Program-made: the position numbers and the translations under genes
Notes under the pieces: model-generated
Told to the model about the DNA's origin: nothing
Seen by the model: only the letters and a program-made list of their open reading frames with translations
Database searches by the model: none
Origin: Amborella trichopoda
Lineage: Eukaryota; Streptophyta; Magnoliopsida; Amborellales; Amborellaceae
DNA: 64,000 bases
NCBI RefSeq assembly: GCF_000471905.2
Contig: NW_006500346.1
Span: 228,788 to 292,787, forward strand
Direction: 5' to 3'
In this document: one piece after another, positions 11,341-23,733 of the stretch
How positions within the stretch are numbered: position 1 is the stretch's first letter
How the letters are laid out: each line of letters opens with the position of its first letter

Positions 11341-12361
11341 AGAAAAAGTGGTGGTGGAGAAACAGTTAATGTTTAGACCATAAGAATAGTGTTCAACGTT
11401 CATCATGGACCCATTTTTAGAGAGTCAAAACTTACTCTTTATTGAACGTTACAGAGTATTGCCATGGACTTGATAGATTGTTTATTTTAGTTGGCAAAGT
11501 GACGCTCTTTTATGATTGTTTTGTGTATTTTAGCTTTTCTGTTGCCCATTGCCCTATTCACCCTAACCACCATTCCACGTTGGAACTGTGGTGTTGTCAT
11601 CCAAACACTTAATAGTGCTTCTTAAAGACAACCTGCAATTTCTTCCTAGTGATGACCTTGACACTGGACTGGCAGCCATAGACAATTGTAACTTGATTTG
11701 TTTTCTTATTTTAATTTGTTTTGATTGTTCGCATTGGACTATGTCATTCCTCTCTCAAAAATATACGAGAACCAAAAATGGCAGTCCGACTACTGAAGCA
11801 AAACTGCTGTGAGACTGAGCAATCTATGACTGCTGAGATTTGTTAGATTGTGCAACTTTCCGTGGGATGGATAAATTGTTTCTCCGAAGGGGGCGTTTGA
11901 TAGCGCGGAAAGCACTATAACAAGCTTAGTCCAACTCTATGAATCCTTCTTGGAGGAGCTAATATATTGTCTTTTCTTGTTGGTTAACTTGGCTGCTGAT
12001 TATTTTGATATCAAAATTATTGGGTGTGATTATACTCTCCCTATGAGGGACTATTTTATCCGCCTTTCTATACCAGGAGAACATGGTGGGGGCTTGTGCT
12101 TTGGGAAAAGGCAAAGTAAAGGAATCATTTGATGGTTTCCTGAAAAGTATGTTTATGGTAGGAAAAGTGGGCTTTTGGGATCTAATCTATTCGAAAGACA
12201 GAAAGACGTACTCACTCATAATAAAGCTTGGTTAGCTGGATGCACTTCCTGCACAAAAAGCAACATGTCTGCATCATTATATAAAGCCCATGGTGCTGGA
12301 ATCTTGAAACCATTGCGCCTATTAGGCTCTGTGGTTTTGAATGGGGTTGTCCTCGTAGCCT
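11341..12361. other. Intergenic, no recognisable gene
   Basis: Mixed-composition DNA after the Copia fossil. Short open frames show no family motif. No LTR or further Copia domain is visible. Confidence 0.55.
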
Positions 12362-12439
12362 TGAATTTTTATGGAAGTATAATTCTTGTTTAGTCGGGTT
12401 TGAATTTTTATGGAAGTATAATTCTTGTTTAGTCGGATT
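12362..12439. repeat. 39-bp tandem duplication
   Basis: Two near-identical direct copies of a 39-bp unit starting at 12362 and 12401, each containing 'tatggaagtataattcttgt'. The duplication is in frame with a short minus-strand open frame, but nothing supports that frame as a gene. Confidence 0.9.
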
Positions 12440-13020
12440 TGAAGTCTCGTAGCCTTCAAATCCTTCTTTAGGGTTTGAAGTTTGTGTTTTTGTTTATGGG
12501 GGAGGTCAAAATTTTCCATCGAATACTAACAAAGCCGTTTCATTAATTAAGTATGAAAGTGATATGTAAGTATCAATTATCACATGCACAAAATTGAGCC
12601 TATATACATAAAATAGAAATTCACATTACTACTAGAAGAGTTATATTGCAGTCTTCCTACTCTAGCAACAAGATATTGAATGGGTGAAAATTTTTAGAAA
12701 GTAAATGATTGAAATTTGAATAGTTGGGGCCATAGGCCCCACAATTCAACAATAAGAAAAGCAATATGCACATGGGGCACCTTTGAGAGGGATGAGATAT
12801 TGGCAATATGTTGAGCCATAATTTGGACACAAAAATAGGAATCGGGCTTGAGGCAAGACGATAGCAGCTGGGTTTTTATAGCATTGCCTCTCTAAGTTCC
12901 ATTCCTATATAACCTTTTGTCAAAAATAAAAAAAAATTGGACACAAAAATTTGTCCCAAGGTATTCCAGTGTTTTGATGGATTTGATTTCGTTGCTGGAG
13001 CAAGACCCCTCTACATCTTG

Positions 13021-13168
13021 GAAAATACCTCAAAAAGGTGATGGAAGCATCATCGTTCAATTACACTTGAGCGTTGGCACATATCAAAGGGCTGGAAAAT
13101 GCCTCAAATAGGTGATGGAAGCATCATCGTTCATTGACACTTGTGCGTTTGCACGTATCAAAGCGCAT
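13021..13168. repeat. 74-bp tandem duplication
   Basis: Direct copies start at 13021 and 13095. They share 'ggtgatggaagcatcatcgt' and 'gtatcaaagggc'-like ends, with some substitutions. Confidence 0.9.
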
Positions 13169-13249
13169 GAGATTAGGATACGGTATTGTGTTGCTGAGAA
13201 TACCTAGGGTATATTAACTTTGAAATGTTTATCCCCCCAAAAAAGTTGA

Positions 13250-13640
13250 GGTTTGCATTAAGTGCTTTAATTATAAGTTGAAGTAAGGTGCACTTCTAAA
13301 ATTTGTTTGGAAATGTAGTTTTTTATATCGAAAACCTTATGATTCATTGAAAATCTGTTTTATACTTGGTTATTGAATTTAATTTTTTTAAAATGGAGAG
13401 GGTCAAGCAGATCTTTAAACACTTGAATATATTGAATATAGACGGTCTAGATAATTCGTTATAAGACGCACTACTTTAGGACCTGGAAATTCTTTTTTTT
13501 TTTTCATATCCAGACATCTTGTGGTCGAGATGATGGATTGGAAGGTTCTCCCACCTCAAAACACTCTCCAAGAGGATTTTTTAAGTGAGCTTCACTCAAA
13601 TAGCGTAACGTTGCAACTTTATATAAACTTTTCTTAGAAG
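13250..13640 (+). repeat. Dispersed repeat family R1, copy A
   Basis: Non-coding repeat of ~370-390 bp. Diagnostic landmarks are 'aaggtgca' near the start, 'aagcagatct' plus 'gacggtctagataattcgtt' in the middle, and 'catatccagacatcttgtgg' followed by 'tcgagatgat' near the end. The same order of landmarks recurs at 25.6 (+), 28.3 (-), 43.5 (+) and 49.0 kb (-). I see no convincing terminal inverted repeat or poly(A) tail, so the class is undetermined. Confidence 0.7.
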
Positions 13641-14465
13641 AAAAGAAAAGAAAAAACAAATCTTCGAATCTGAAACTCTTTACGTGTTTCTATCCATGTT
13701 GATATATGGATCTTGATATGTGTCTTGGTGTCCAACTCGTGTCGAAGCTATTTAGTTCTTTGGTTTAAAAAAGCAATACATTACTTTTTTATTTATGTCC
13801 ATATTTTTATTAATTTATTATTTTTAAAAATGTATTGCTGTATAACAAGGCTTCCCTTATTTGTCCATATACACGTTAGTTAAAAGGTGGAGGTTTTCGA
13901 TACAAAAGTTATTGTAGACACGTGAGATTTGACTCAGTATTTAGGGGTTTAGGCAATTTTTTCTTCCTAGACCATACACCAAACTCTGAATCACCTATGG
14001 GAATCCTCTAAGGTAACCCTTAGCAATACCCGATTAGTTAGGAAAATGTTTTTGCCGATGATGATGAATCCATATTAATACTAAAAAACTTCCCATAATA
14101 ATTCCTAGTGAAAATCACTTACTTTCACATCAAACTTATTTCATTAGAAATGACTTAATGATACATTGTAGCACTCTCTCCTGTTATTTCCATAGCCCAC
14201 GGCATGTGAGGGCAGAAATCGGGGGTAAATAGGTCTCAACTACATGGACAATATTTAGTTTTTGAAAAAATCCTAGATATGTTGACATGCAGCGTGAGGA
14301 CCCATATGGAATTTGGGGGTAACAATAGTCTCCACATTCACATGTACATAATTTGTTTGAAGAATCATTTGATGAAGATTTACAAGGTACCACCAATATC
14401 CCCACACGCATATATTTCATGCTTTTGGAGAACCATAACGGTCCAATCTTGATGGGAGTGTTGAG

Positions 14466-14565
14466 GGTCAGTCAACAGTAATGTTGTGAATTAATTATTT
14501 TCATCAAGTTGTAACTAATGGGTCAATCAACAGTGAACTAATTATTTCATCAAATTGTAACTAAT
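14466..14565. repeat. ~54-bp tandem duplication
   Basis: Two direct copies beginning 'gggtca.tcaacagt' and ending 'ttgtaactaat', at 14466 and 14520. The second copy has a short internal deletion. Confidence 0.8.
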
Positions 14566-15307
14566 GTGTGACGTTATTGTCAACTTATCGTCAATTAATG
14601 AGATTAGATGATTGTGTTTTCCGCATTATGAAATTATATCGGTGGATTCGGGCATAAAACTTGGTCTCACGGGCATATATGGCATCCAAAAAGCTTGCTT
14701 CTATGGGCACATTTGGTAATTCCTTGTTTTCCACATAAGCCCTTGTTGGGATGTGAGTCGTACGTTGCTCGGAGTTCCACAGCTACTTTTCACGTGCCAT
14801 GGACTTCGAATTTTGAAAACCAAATTTATTTTCAGCAAATAGATTGATGTTCACATGCCCTAATTATCTAAATCAACTAGGAAATGAAATGCAAATTCAA
14901 ATTCGAATCAGTCCTAAGGAGGCCAATCATGTGAAATCATCTTCCTTGCATGGTTGAATTCATGGAGCAAGTGTAAAATATTCTATAAATGGCATCCCCC
15001 CTAACTTCCTTTTGGACCACTATCTTATCTTTCCTTCTCTCAATCATTTTGGATGAGAATAGTCATCACATTTCAATGAAGCCCATTCTTATTTAATTTT
15101 ATACATTAAAAGAACAGTCCAGCAGCCCCAGCACTTTTGGCTCTCTCTCATCTCTAACTTTTGCTAGTACACGCACCCTTTTACCCCCTTTTACTTTTTG
15201 CTTTTTCTTCTTTATTCCTTTTTGTTATCATTTTTTTTTTTTGGCGTGGTACGCCCCCCATGAAGTTATAAATCAAATGTTATCCTTGTTTCAGCCATCC
15301 AATTTGA

Positions 15308-15441
15308 ATGGATAGATGAGATAACTTCAGGCATGCACAAGTTTGATTCCGAATCACTCCATCCGTATAGGGTGATGGATAGCTGAGATAACTTCAGACA
15401 TACACAAGTTCGATCTTGAATCACCCTATCCAGGTTGGGTG
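15308..15441. repeat. 67-bp tandem duplication
   Basis: Direct copies start at 15308 and 15375. They share 'tgagataacttcag', 'cacaagtt' and 'gaatcac', and are separated by several transitions. Confidence 0.85.
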
Positions 15442-16089
15442 AGTTTGAGTTACACGATGCAAATTTTGATAAATAAAAAAAAGAAAATTACAAACTAAAG
15501 AAGACTTGAGCGATTCCAAAGTTTATTGGGTTGAGTTGGCATTTTGCCAAGTTTCGGGTTTGTCTCCAAATTCATTGAATCCAATGAGTCGAGTCTAGGT
15601 CCAAAGTTTGGACCTGATATTGGGTCAGGTGTGGATCCATCTTGGACTAAACCAAGTTGGATTCGGTCGGGAATGTGGGATTCAATCCAATCTTTTTATA
15701 CATGTTTGAAAAACATTTCCTGCATCTCCTCATGCAAATCCACAATAGCATCCCCGCCGGCATTAAACATCCATCTATACATTTAAAAATGGCCCCTCCA
15801 CGAAAACCTAAAATTGATGGTGTTAGAATCATACAAAAAAAACCCATTTTTATTTGTATATATTCATGCTCATCATAATATGCTTTCAATCCCTAAGTCT
15901 TTTAGATTCATGCTTATCAACGGTTTTGGAGAGAAAACTCATTTAATAGATTAGTGGGAGGACTCACTAAAATTTTATACATATATATGAAGATCACATT
16001 TATTCTTGGCTGTTGGATATAACATCGGATGGGTGGAGATAAGTTTAAATTTCAAAATAAAATTTCTTGAATATTATGACACATAGAAT

Positions 16090-16165
16090 AGAAGAATGGA
16101 TGAAAGTGATTCATGTAGTCAACCCCTAATCATTGGGATAAGAGTTGGATGATGATGGATACTGA
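16090..16165 (+). mobile_element. RTE LINE 3' tail fragment
   Basis: A short remnant with the RTE terminal signature 'catgtagtcaacccctaatc', 'attgggataagagttgg' and then GATGATG. It is homologous to the ends near 8.6 and 36.5 kb. Confidence 0.65.
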
Positions 16166-16244
16166 TGAATATTATGACTGACTATGTTGGAACTAGACTC
16201 GGCTCGGTTCCAACCTTAACTTGACCGAGCGTAGTTCACTTCCT

Positions 16245-16300
16245 TTGATAGACCCAACTCATACGACCCTACTTGATAGACCCAACTCATACGACCCTAC
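16245..16300. repeat. 28-bp perfect tandem duplication
   Basis: Two identical copies of a 28-bp unit containing 'gacccaactcatacgaccct', adjacent at 16245 and 16273. Confidence 0.95.
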
Positions 16301-16620
16301 TTGCAGTGCTTGCAAACCCAGGCTACCTCAAGTTTTTGAAATGCACTTGAATTTTCTACGAATATAATTTTTATAAGCCCTAGATTTTATGAAAGTAAAG
16401 TAAAGCCTCACCTCGAATAATCATTGGAAAAGTATTTTGGGTATAAGAAAATCTTATGATGACTCTAAAATCAATTTTCAACACAAACTATTAAATTTGA
16501 AGCTAAAAAATAGTACAGATATTGTAGATATATGAATACTTAGCGTTAAGGTAAAATAAACAGTTTAAATAATATGTTACAATTTATATTGTTTATAGGG
16601 CTCGAAATTTTAATTTTTTA

Positions 16621-18632
16621 GAAAAATTACGTAAATATATGTTATAGTTTTCATTATTACCAAAATACCAAATAGTTTATGTTATTACTCACATGTTCGC
16701 ATTTTTCCACTTCATAACGATATTTTTTTAAAAAAATACATTTTTACCCTTTTCAGTTTTTGAACAATCGAAATGGCTGGAATTTCGATTTTTCAAAAAC
16801 CGAAAATAAGCTAATTTCGGTTCTTGAAAAACCGAAACCAGTTTGGCTTGTTTAAACATTACGAACCCTGCTTCTGTCTGTCTCGTTCAACACTTTGGCG
16901 CTCCACTCTCTCTTCTCTATGATTTATTCTCTCTCTCTCTCTCTTACCTCTCTCATAAGAAAACCCATTCTATAGATTTGATTACATTTGAAAATAAGGT
17001 TTTTGATGAATTTTAATTGCATTTGACGGATTTTGAAATTATTTGACGGATTTCAAATCTATAGTGAATGTATGTATATAATGATTTGTTGTTCGATTTT
17101 AGAAGTTTACATTGTATAAGATAATGATTGAGGGTTTCACACTTGAGTAGAAGAGGTCGCTTTAGGGTTTATTTGACGGATTTCACAGTTTTATAAGTAT
17201 GATAATTTGTTTCAGTGATATTTGGGGTTTTCAAAATCATCAAGCACTCATGGTTGAAAGCCAACTTTCATCAATTGTCACCTGATAGAACCCCAGTACA
17301 AGTTCTTAGGTGTATGCGTGAGTACCTTCTATTCCTCATCAGCGTCACCATTTTTCTCATATCCATCGCAGTCAACAGTGCCTACGGGGTATTTATAATT
17401 TTTTGAAGATATTGAGGAAGCTGACAAGTATGCTTGCGGTGCTGCAGCCCTCGCATATCTATATTGTTCCCTCGGAAATGCTTGTAGTTTCAAGCAAAGA
17501 CATTTTAGTGGCTCAACCACTCTTATGCAGGTAAATTATGTTTTCGTATCTTACATAAGCGTAATAGTTTAGACTACTTTTCAAAAATAATTATTGCTTA
17601 TCATATCTTAATATAATGTAGTGCTGGTCTTATGAGCATATTATGCATATAAGGCCCATACCACATAGTATATCTTCAAATATGCCTAGGGCAAAAAGAT
17701 GGGAGCTACCAAAAAATTATTATGACAATCCACATAACCTAATGCCTCCCATTAGATAAGAATTCGATAACCTCCAACCTAATGAGGTAAGTATTAACTT
17801 TGATATTACAAGATTTATTATGGAAGGATTTTGATTATTTTTAAGTATTTACAGTTGTTTGTTGATTGATTTCATATCATATGAATATGAAATCCCTATT
17901 TCAGGCTTAATGATGTCATTTTAGATGATAGGCAGTAGGCATTCAAAACCTCATTGTGTATAACGACCATGATATTTGACGATATTGTCAAGCCATATAT
18001 GCCGGATCGTATGTGCCAGCAGTTTGGAGCTAAATATGGCATTCCAAAAAATCACATCTACGTTGGTAGGAGGTCTAGAAGACAAATGGGCAATGAGATT
18101 GGAGAAATGCTAATTCTTGCAAAATTTACCCCAAAAAAATAAGCAACAAATAGCAATACAAATAAACAACGTCAACAATAGTTACCTAAAAAAAATTCCA
18201 CTTCAACAATACACAACAAATAGTAAAACAAAATAAAATATTTTATTATTTGTGATAAAATTAATCAACAGTATAAGCCAAGAGTCAAAAAGGTATCAAT
18301 CACGAGCAGACTGAGAGCCAATATCTTCAAGTTCGTGGGATACTGTATCGAGGAACATAAATGTTTGTAGGATACTCCATTGGGGGACAAAAATTTGTTG
18401 GAACCTTAAAAAATCAAGAAAAATGCTTCTTTTTTTTTCACACGAAAATATTTGGTTTTTGAAAGACCGAAATTCTAATAATTTATGTTGTTCAAAAACC
18501 GAAAAAAGATAAAAACATCTTTTTTAAAAAAATTTCGTTATGAAGTGAAAAAACTGACATGCAATAATAATATAAACTATTTGGTATTATGCTAATAACA
18601 TAACTATAACGGATGTTTCCCTAATTTTTTTT
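16621..18632 (+). mobile_element. MULE-like element with ~190-bp terminal inverted repeats carrying a PMD gene
   Basis: The left end (16621-16810) and the reverse complement of the right end (18443-18632) align over about 190 bp. Shared blocks include 'taccaaatagttta', 'cacttcataacga' followed by 'atttttttaaaaaa', and later 'tttttgaacaa' and 'tttcaaaaac'. Ends this long are typical of Mutator-like elements. The 2.0-kb interior has no transposase but contains a decayed plant-mobile-domain gene (17215-18142). Target-site duplications could not be read because both ends abut A/T runs. Confidence 0.7.
17215..18142 (+). pseudogene. Plant mobile domain (PMD/MAIN-like) pseudogene
   Basis: Three exon-like blocks resemble the PMD found in MAIN/MAIL1 and in transposon-borne relatives. 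Block 1 (about 17225-17530) has 'SWLKANFHQL' and 'RCMREYLLFLISVTIF', then after a frameshift near 17400 'DIEEADKYACGAAALAYLY' and 'FKQRHFSGSTTLMQ'. A GT..AG intron (17531-17621) leads to block 2 with 'CWSYEHIMHIRPIP', ending near a second donor at about 17786. Block 3 (about 17905-18142) has 'VKPYMPDRMCQQFGAKYGIP'. In-frame stops (near 17757 and 17938) and the frameshift mark it as a pseudogene. It sits inside the long-TIR element, so it is probably cargo. The N-terminal part of the domain is not visible. Confidence 0.7.
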
Positions 18633-20739
18633 TTTTCGATTTCAAGATATTTCAATGGCATAAGTACATTTTTGAATGAGTTTTGAGGTGAGGCCTTTGT
18701 TTTTTTTTTTTGGACAGGAAAGCGGCCCTATGAAAATATTTTCCATTTTGAAGTCATAGCTTCAAAGAAGAGTGTTATGAGAGGACATGGTTTGTTGGTT
18801 GGGTGGATTCATATTCTCCCTCATATATTATTAATAATAATCAAAGCAGCTTGCACTTGCACTTGCTCTTGCTATGCGGACTTTGGAATGTCGAAAACTT
18901 TCATCGTTTTTCGTTTTCCATTTCTCCATTAATTTACTGAGTGGAGTTGTGGACTTCCACGTTTCTTATCCTTGTCCTTGTCCCATCTCCAAACTAAAAA
19001 CACGATTTGAATTTATTTTCAACTCCAACTCCAATTTTGCTTTGAATAAAACATGTACCCATTCGTCCACGACACGTCACTAAGATTTTGAAGCTTGAAC
19101 CAGCAAATACAAAGTCATATTTAACCCTTTTATATTCCAACAATTACAGACTTACCCTTCCCGTTGCCAGCTAGCAACTGTCGACTGCGGTTTGCTTTGC
19201 TTTGCTTTGCTTAGGTAAACGCTCCTAGCCACGGAGAGAGAGCTTTTGGCTTTCTAGAGGGTGAGCTCCGGGTCGGGTCGGGTCCAATCATTATTGGGGT
19301 TGAGGTTTTGGGGCTGGCTGGACCCAATCTTTTGAGTTCAAATTTTGGATCGGATGTCAGGTCTATCCGAAATTGCTATTTATGTGGTTATGATTATAAG
19401 CTTTTTTTTTTTTTGGAAAACATAGAGTGAGACCATTTACTTTTGGTACAAAGTGGTCACATTAATCTTGATCATCGGATGTGAAATTGGATGACTGTAA
19501 TTATTCTATTGACCAAATTCAATTTTTTTTAAAAATTTATCGATAACACATCCAAGCTATCAAATTTCATATCAGATAATTGTGAGTAATTGTGACGGCC
19601 TTGTATCCAAAGGTAAATGGTCTTAATCTTTTTTTTCTTTTATCTTTTTTTTTTTTACCATCATATACCCGTATTATTTGTAATCCTTATAATATTACAC
19701 AACATTCATGAATACCGGCATTATTTTTTACTATTTTAAATAATCGTTGGAAATTTCAAAGGAGCAAAATGCGTTGACAACATTCATGAATGCGTGCACA
19801 CACATGGACCCAGACGCAAATGGTGGACCCTAACCCAAATAGTATTCCCTAGTTAGACTCGCTTTAAAAAAATAAAATAAGAACTTGGGCAACAAAATAT
19901 CCCAAGGGCCAGACCTGTTTTTCTTTAATTTTCATTTTATTTTTTTAAAATTTTTGCTAGCCCGACATGGCCCTAAGAGGGTTAGGGGAGGGCGAGTGCC
20001 AGGGCCATGGCTAGGGCTCTTTGGCTCGGTCAGGGTGGGGCGGGGTCTAACGAAAGAAGGGCGAGGTCCATTGGGCTTTGAAGCAATACCCTGTATTTTT
20101 CGTGTTGAGTGAGAAGAATGCATGGGAAGCATCTAACTACATGCCACAAGTAGTTGCAGTTCACAGTAGTTGTACAATTTGAACAAACACCCGACCCAAT
20201 CTCTCTCTCTAACACAAACAAAACAATTCAATAAGAAAAGTTGAGATTTACAGTGAGGTAAGGGGAGGAGAGAGAGAACCGGATTCCATTCTTTCGAGCC
20301 CCGGACTCCTGGCGTGAAAGCCAAAGCAGACTGCCAAGCCGCCTGTTCCTGTTCCTGCTTCTGCAACTCCCACCCAGTCCAGTTCTCTCTCTCTCTCTCT
20401 CTCATAATATGCATAGTTGTACTCTCTCTCTGTTATCTCTGAAAATAAAAAAGATGGATGCCTGTGTTCACTCACAATGGGTGTGCCTCTCGATGGGCGC
20501 AAAAAGCTGACTTCTTTTGGCACTTTGTTTTTTACTTATTTTGAATCCTCTCTTCCTCTCTGGTTTTTGTCATTTGTTTTCCTCCATTCCTTGTAAAACA
20601 ACAAAACGCTCTGCTGTGGCACGTTTAGTTCCCTCTCTCTTTCTGTACGCTGCATTGGAGCTCAAAAAAACCCATTTTTCCAGAACCAGAGAGCAAGAAA
20701 GCATGGGCATCTGCAATTGAAACAAGAGAAGCGAGAGAG
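18633..20739. other. Intergenic and upstream region of the receptor-like kinase
   Basis: Contains a MITE (19420-19630), poly(T) runs and, from about 20200 to 20735, CT/GA tracts typical of plant 5' leaders just before the kinase start. I could not fix a TATA box or transcription start. Open frames at 19.9-20.5 kb on both strands are low-complexity shadows. Confidence 0.5.
19420..19630. mobile_element. MITE family M1, copy 2
   Basis: The left end has 'gaccatttacttttggtaca' and the right end 'ttgtatccaaaggtaaatgg', its reverse complement with few changes. The ~210-bp body is non-coding and AT-rich. Confidence 0.75.
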
Positions 20740-23733
20740 ATGATGGGTTTCCATGTGCTCCCTGAGATGATGCTGCTGTTTCTTCTTCTTCTTCTTCTTC
20801 TGCGCTTTTCTCTCACTCATGGCAACGAAGAAGCAGAGACGCTGATGGCGATGAAGAGCGCCCTCGACCCTGATAACAGGCTTCTCGGCTCTTGGACGAA
20901 GGGCGGCGACCCCTGCAGCGGTGAGTTTCAGGGGGTGGCCTGCAACGAGAATGGAAAGGTTGCGAATATTTCATTGCAAGGAAAGGGTCTCTCTGGTTCA
21001 GTGCCTGCCGCCATCTCCGGGTTGAAGTCGCTGACGGGCCTCTACCTCCATTACAACTCCTTGACAGGCCCCATACCCAAGGAGCTCTCCAACCTCACCC
21101 TTCTCACTGATCTCTACCTCAATGTCAATTCTCTCTCCGGCTCAATACCTCCAGACCTCGGTTCCCTCCCCAATCTGCAAGGTACTCCTCTCTCTCTCTA
21201 GAAAACCCATAATACTAATCAATCTCTAACTTCTGCCAACCACAAAATCATCCCCAAAAACTCACCTCTATCTCTCTCTACAAAACCCATAATACTAATC
21301 TCTCATAAAAACTCTCCAACCGGTTGAGGTTTGGTCATCTCTCTCTTCATAATACTAATCTCTCTCTAACTCTGATAACAACTCTCCAACCTGTTGAGGT
21401 TTGGTCTTATCTCTTTCTCTCCAGATCTGCAGAACTTGATTGATTTGTGTTCTGTTGTCTTAGCACTTGAGCTTTGCTGCAACCAGCTGACTGGCAGCAT
21501 ACCAAAGGAGCTGGGCTCACTGAAGAAGCTCAACGTTCTGGCTCTGCAGCACAACCATTTGAGAGGTGCCATTCCGGCGAGTCTTGGGGAGATAAGCCAG
21601 CTGACCAGGTTGGATTTGAGCTTCAATCTCCTCTTCGGCTCCATTCCTGGGAGGCTCACTGCTCTTCCCCTGCTCAATGTTCTCGATGTCAGAAACAACA
21701 CTCTCTCCGGCAATGTCCCCACTGGTAAGAGAGAGAGAGAGAGAGAGAGGCGTTCTATTTTCTTGTTTTCCGCACTACCGGAAATCAGTGCAATGTAGTG
21801 TTGAATCTCAGTAGATCGGTAGACGGGGTCACTCTGTCACTACAACAAATTAAGGGAGAATCCTGTTTCAAATGCGTCTTCTATTGCATTTCTAACTCTG
21901 TTAAATCTTTTGTGAAGCTTTCAAGAGGTTGAATGATGGGTTCCAGTATGGGAACAACTCGGATCTGTGCGGTGCAGATTTCTTGGGGTTGCAGGGCTGC
22001 AAGTCTTCTGATTTACAACCCATAAGGCCGGACGCATTTGGCCCCGATTCCACCCCCAATGGAGTTCAGCCTACCAAACCCGAATCTGTGAATGTGCAGA
22101 CCACCCCCACCATCACTGGATGTGAACAAGGCAGTGGTCATTGCAGCTCCCGGTCTTCCAAGTCCCCTGAGATTGCCATTGTAATGGCTGTGGTTGCAGT
22201 CACGGCGGGAATGATTCTAGGTGGCCTCTTGCTCTTTTCATGGTACCGCCGAAGGAAGCAGAAGATAGGGAGTGCCTTTGAGCCTTCCGACAGCAGGCTC
22301 AGCTCCGACCAGGTGGCCAAGGATTTCAGTATCACCACAACCAACAACAGGAAGAGCGCCTCCCCTCTCATAAGCCTTGAGTATGCTAATGGTTGGGATC
22401 CCTTGGCTGAGCAGGGTGGGAGCTCCCTCGAGGGACTGCAGAGCTTCAGGTTCAACCTGGAGGAGGTGGAGTCAGCGACGCAGTACTTCTCCGATGTGAA
22501 TTTGTTGGGGAAGAGCAGCTTTGCGGCTGTTTACAGGGGGATGCTTAGAGATGGGTCGGTGGTCGCCTTGAAAAGCATCAACAAGACAAGCTGCAAAACT
22601 GAGGAGGTGGAGTTTCTCAAGGGACTCAAGATTCTGACTTCCCTCCGCCATGAGAACCTGGTCGGGTTGAGGGGCTTCTGCTGCTCGAAAGGGCGGGGGG
22701 AGTGCTTCCTTGTATACGATTTCATGCCCAATGGGACGCTGGCTCGGTACCTGGATGGGGGTGCTACTAGTGGAAGAAGGGTTCTAGACTGGCCTACCCG
22801 AGTGAAGATCATCAATGGCATAGCAAAAGGTCAGTGTGATTCTCTCCTCTTCATTCATGCATTCACTTGAATATAGCCGCTCAAGAATTCAGTGGCAGTT
22901 TGTTGAAATTGAATGAATTCAGTTTCTTACATTATCATTCAATTTTTGGATCACTCAGTTGGGATTTTGGGAGCATGTGCTCATGGTTTGTAACTAAATG
23001 CAGCTGTTTTAGTAAATTTGCAAAAATGGGGCCTGCATTCTATGAGTAGATAGCATCATTGGAATTTAGTATCTGCTCTGTTGCTATGAAATTACAAGGT
23101 GGTGTGTATGCCAAAATTCCTTTTTCTAGCTTCTTCCTTTTTCCCTCAGATTAGTAAGTATAGGTGGTGGTGCACCAGTTTAGGCTTTAATGTGTTCTAT
23201 TTTGGAGTTTGGACAAAGAATCTGAAAAATGTGGACTTGTGGTGATGGGTGCAGGCATTGAGTATTTGCATGGCGATATGAGTAACAAGCCGGCCCTAGT
23301 TCATCAGAACATCTCGGCGGAGAAGGTGCTTCTAGACCACCACTTCAATCCCCGCCTCTCCGATTCGGGGCAGCACAAGCTGCTGGCAGACGACGTGGTG
23401 TTCTCGACTCTCAAGGGGTGCGCCGCGATGGGCTACCTCGCGCCAGAGTACACCACGGTCGGCCGCTTCACGGACAAGAGCGACGTCTATGCATTCGGGG
23501 TGTTGGTGCTGCACGTATTGGCTGGAAAGGCCACCAGTTTTGGTGGGTGTCATCTGGCCGAATCCGGTAACTTGGGTGACCTCATGGATCCCAATCTCAA
23601 AGGGAATTACTCCAAGGAGGAGGCCACCCACGTGGTCAGCATCGCTCTGCGCTGTACAAGCGAGGCCCCAAGCCAGAGGCCCACCATGAGCATGGTGGTT
23701 CAAGAACTCACCCATCAAAATCTAACACTATAA
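20740..23733 (+). CDS. LRR receptor-like kinase, probable pseudokinase (LRR-IV-like, At2g45340-like)
   Basis: Exons by eye: 20740-21181, 21464-21724, 21918-22829, 23255-23733; all junctions are GT..AG, phase 1, giving 697 aa. Order: signal peptide (about 1-28, poly-Leu), LRR N-cap with 'GDPCSGEFQGVAC', about five LRRs ('LYLHYNSLTGPIPKEL', 'LNVLALQHNHLRGAIP'), a Cys-containing juxtamembrane stretch, a transmembrane helix (about 320-343) followed by 'RRRKQK', and a kinase domain (about 415-690). VAIK-type Lys453 and 'APE' (601-603) are kept. HRD is replaced by His-Gln-Asn (555-557), DFG by Asp-Ser-Gly (575-577), and the glycine loop is degenerate ('LGKSSFAAVY'). It should therefore lack normal phosphotransfer and act as a plasma-membrane scaffold or co-receptor. 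As I recall, the Arabidopsis relative shows the same losses. Start: first of two adjacent ATGs, directly before the signal peptide. The ligand is unknown. Confidence 0.9.
21182..21463. repeat. Intron 1 of the kinase, made of diverged duplications
   Basis: The 282-bp intron contains repeated CT tracts, two copies of 'aaaacccataatactaatc' (about 21201 and 21282) and two copies of 'aactctccaacc.gttgaggtttggtc' (about 21308 and 21381). It seems to have grown by local tandem duplication. Confidence 0.75.

Noticed and set aside
22138..22821. Minus-strand open frames within the kinase gene
   Set aside because: Shadows of kinase exon 3, whose plus frame has clear domains and splice phases.
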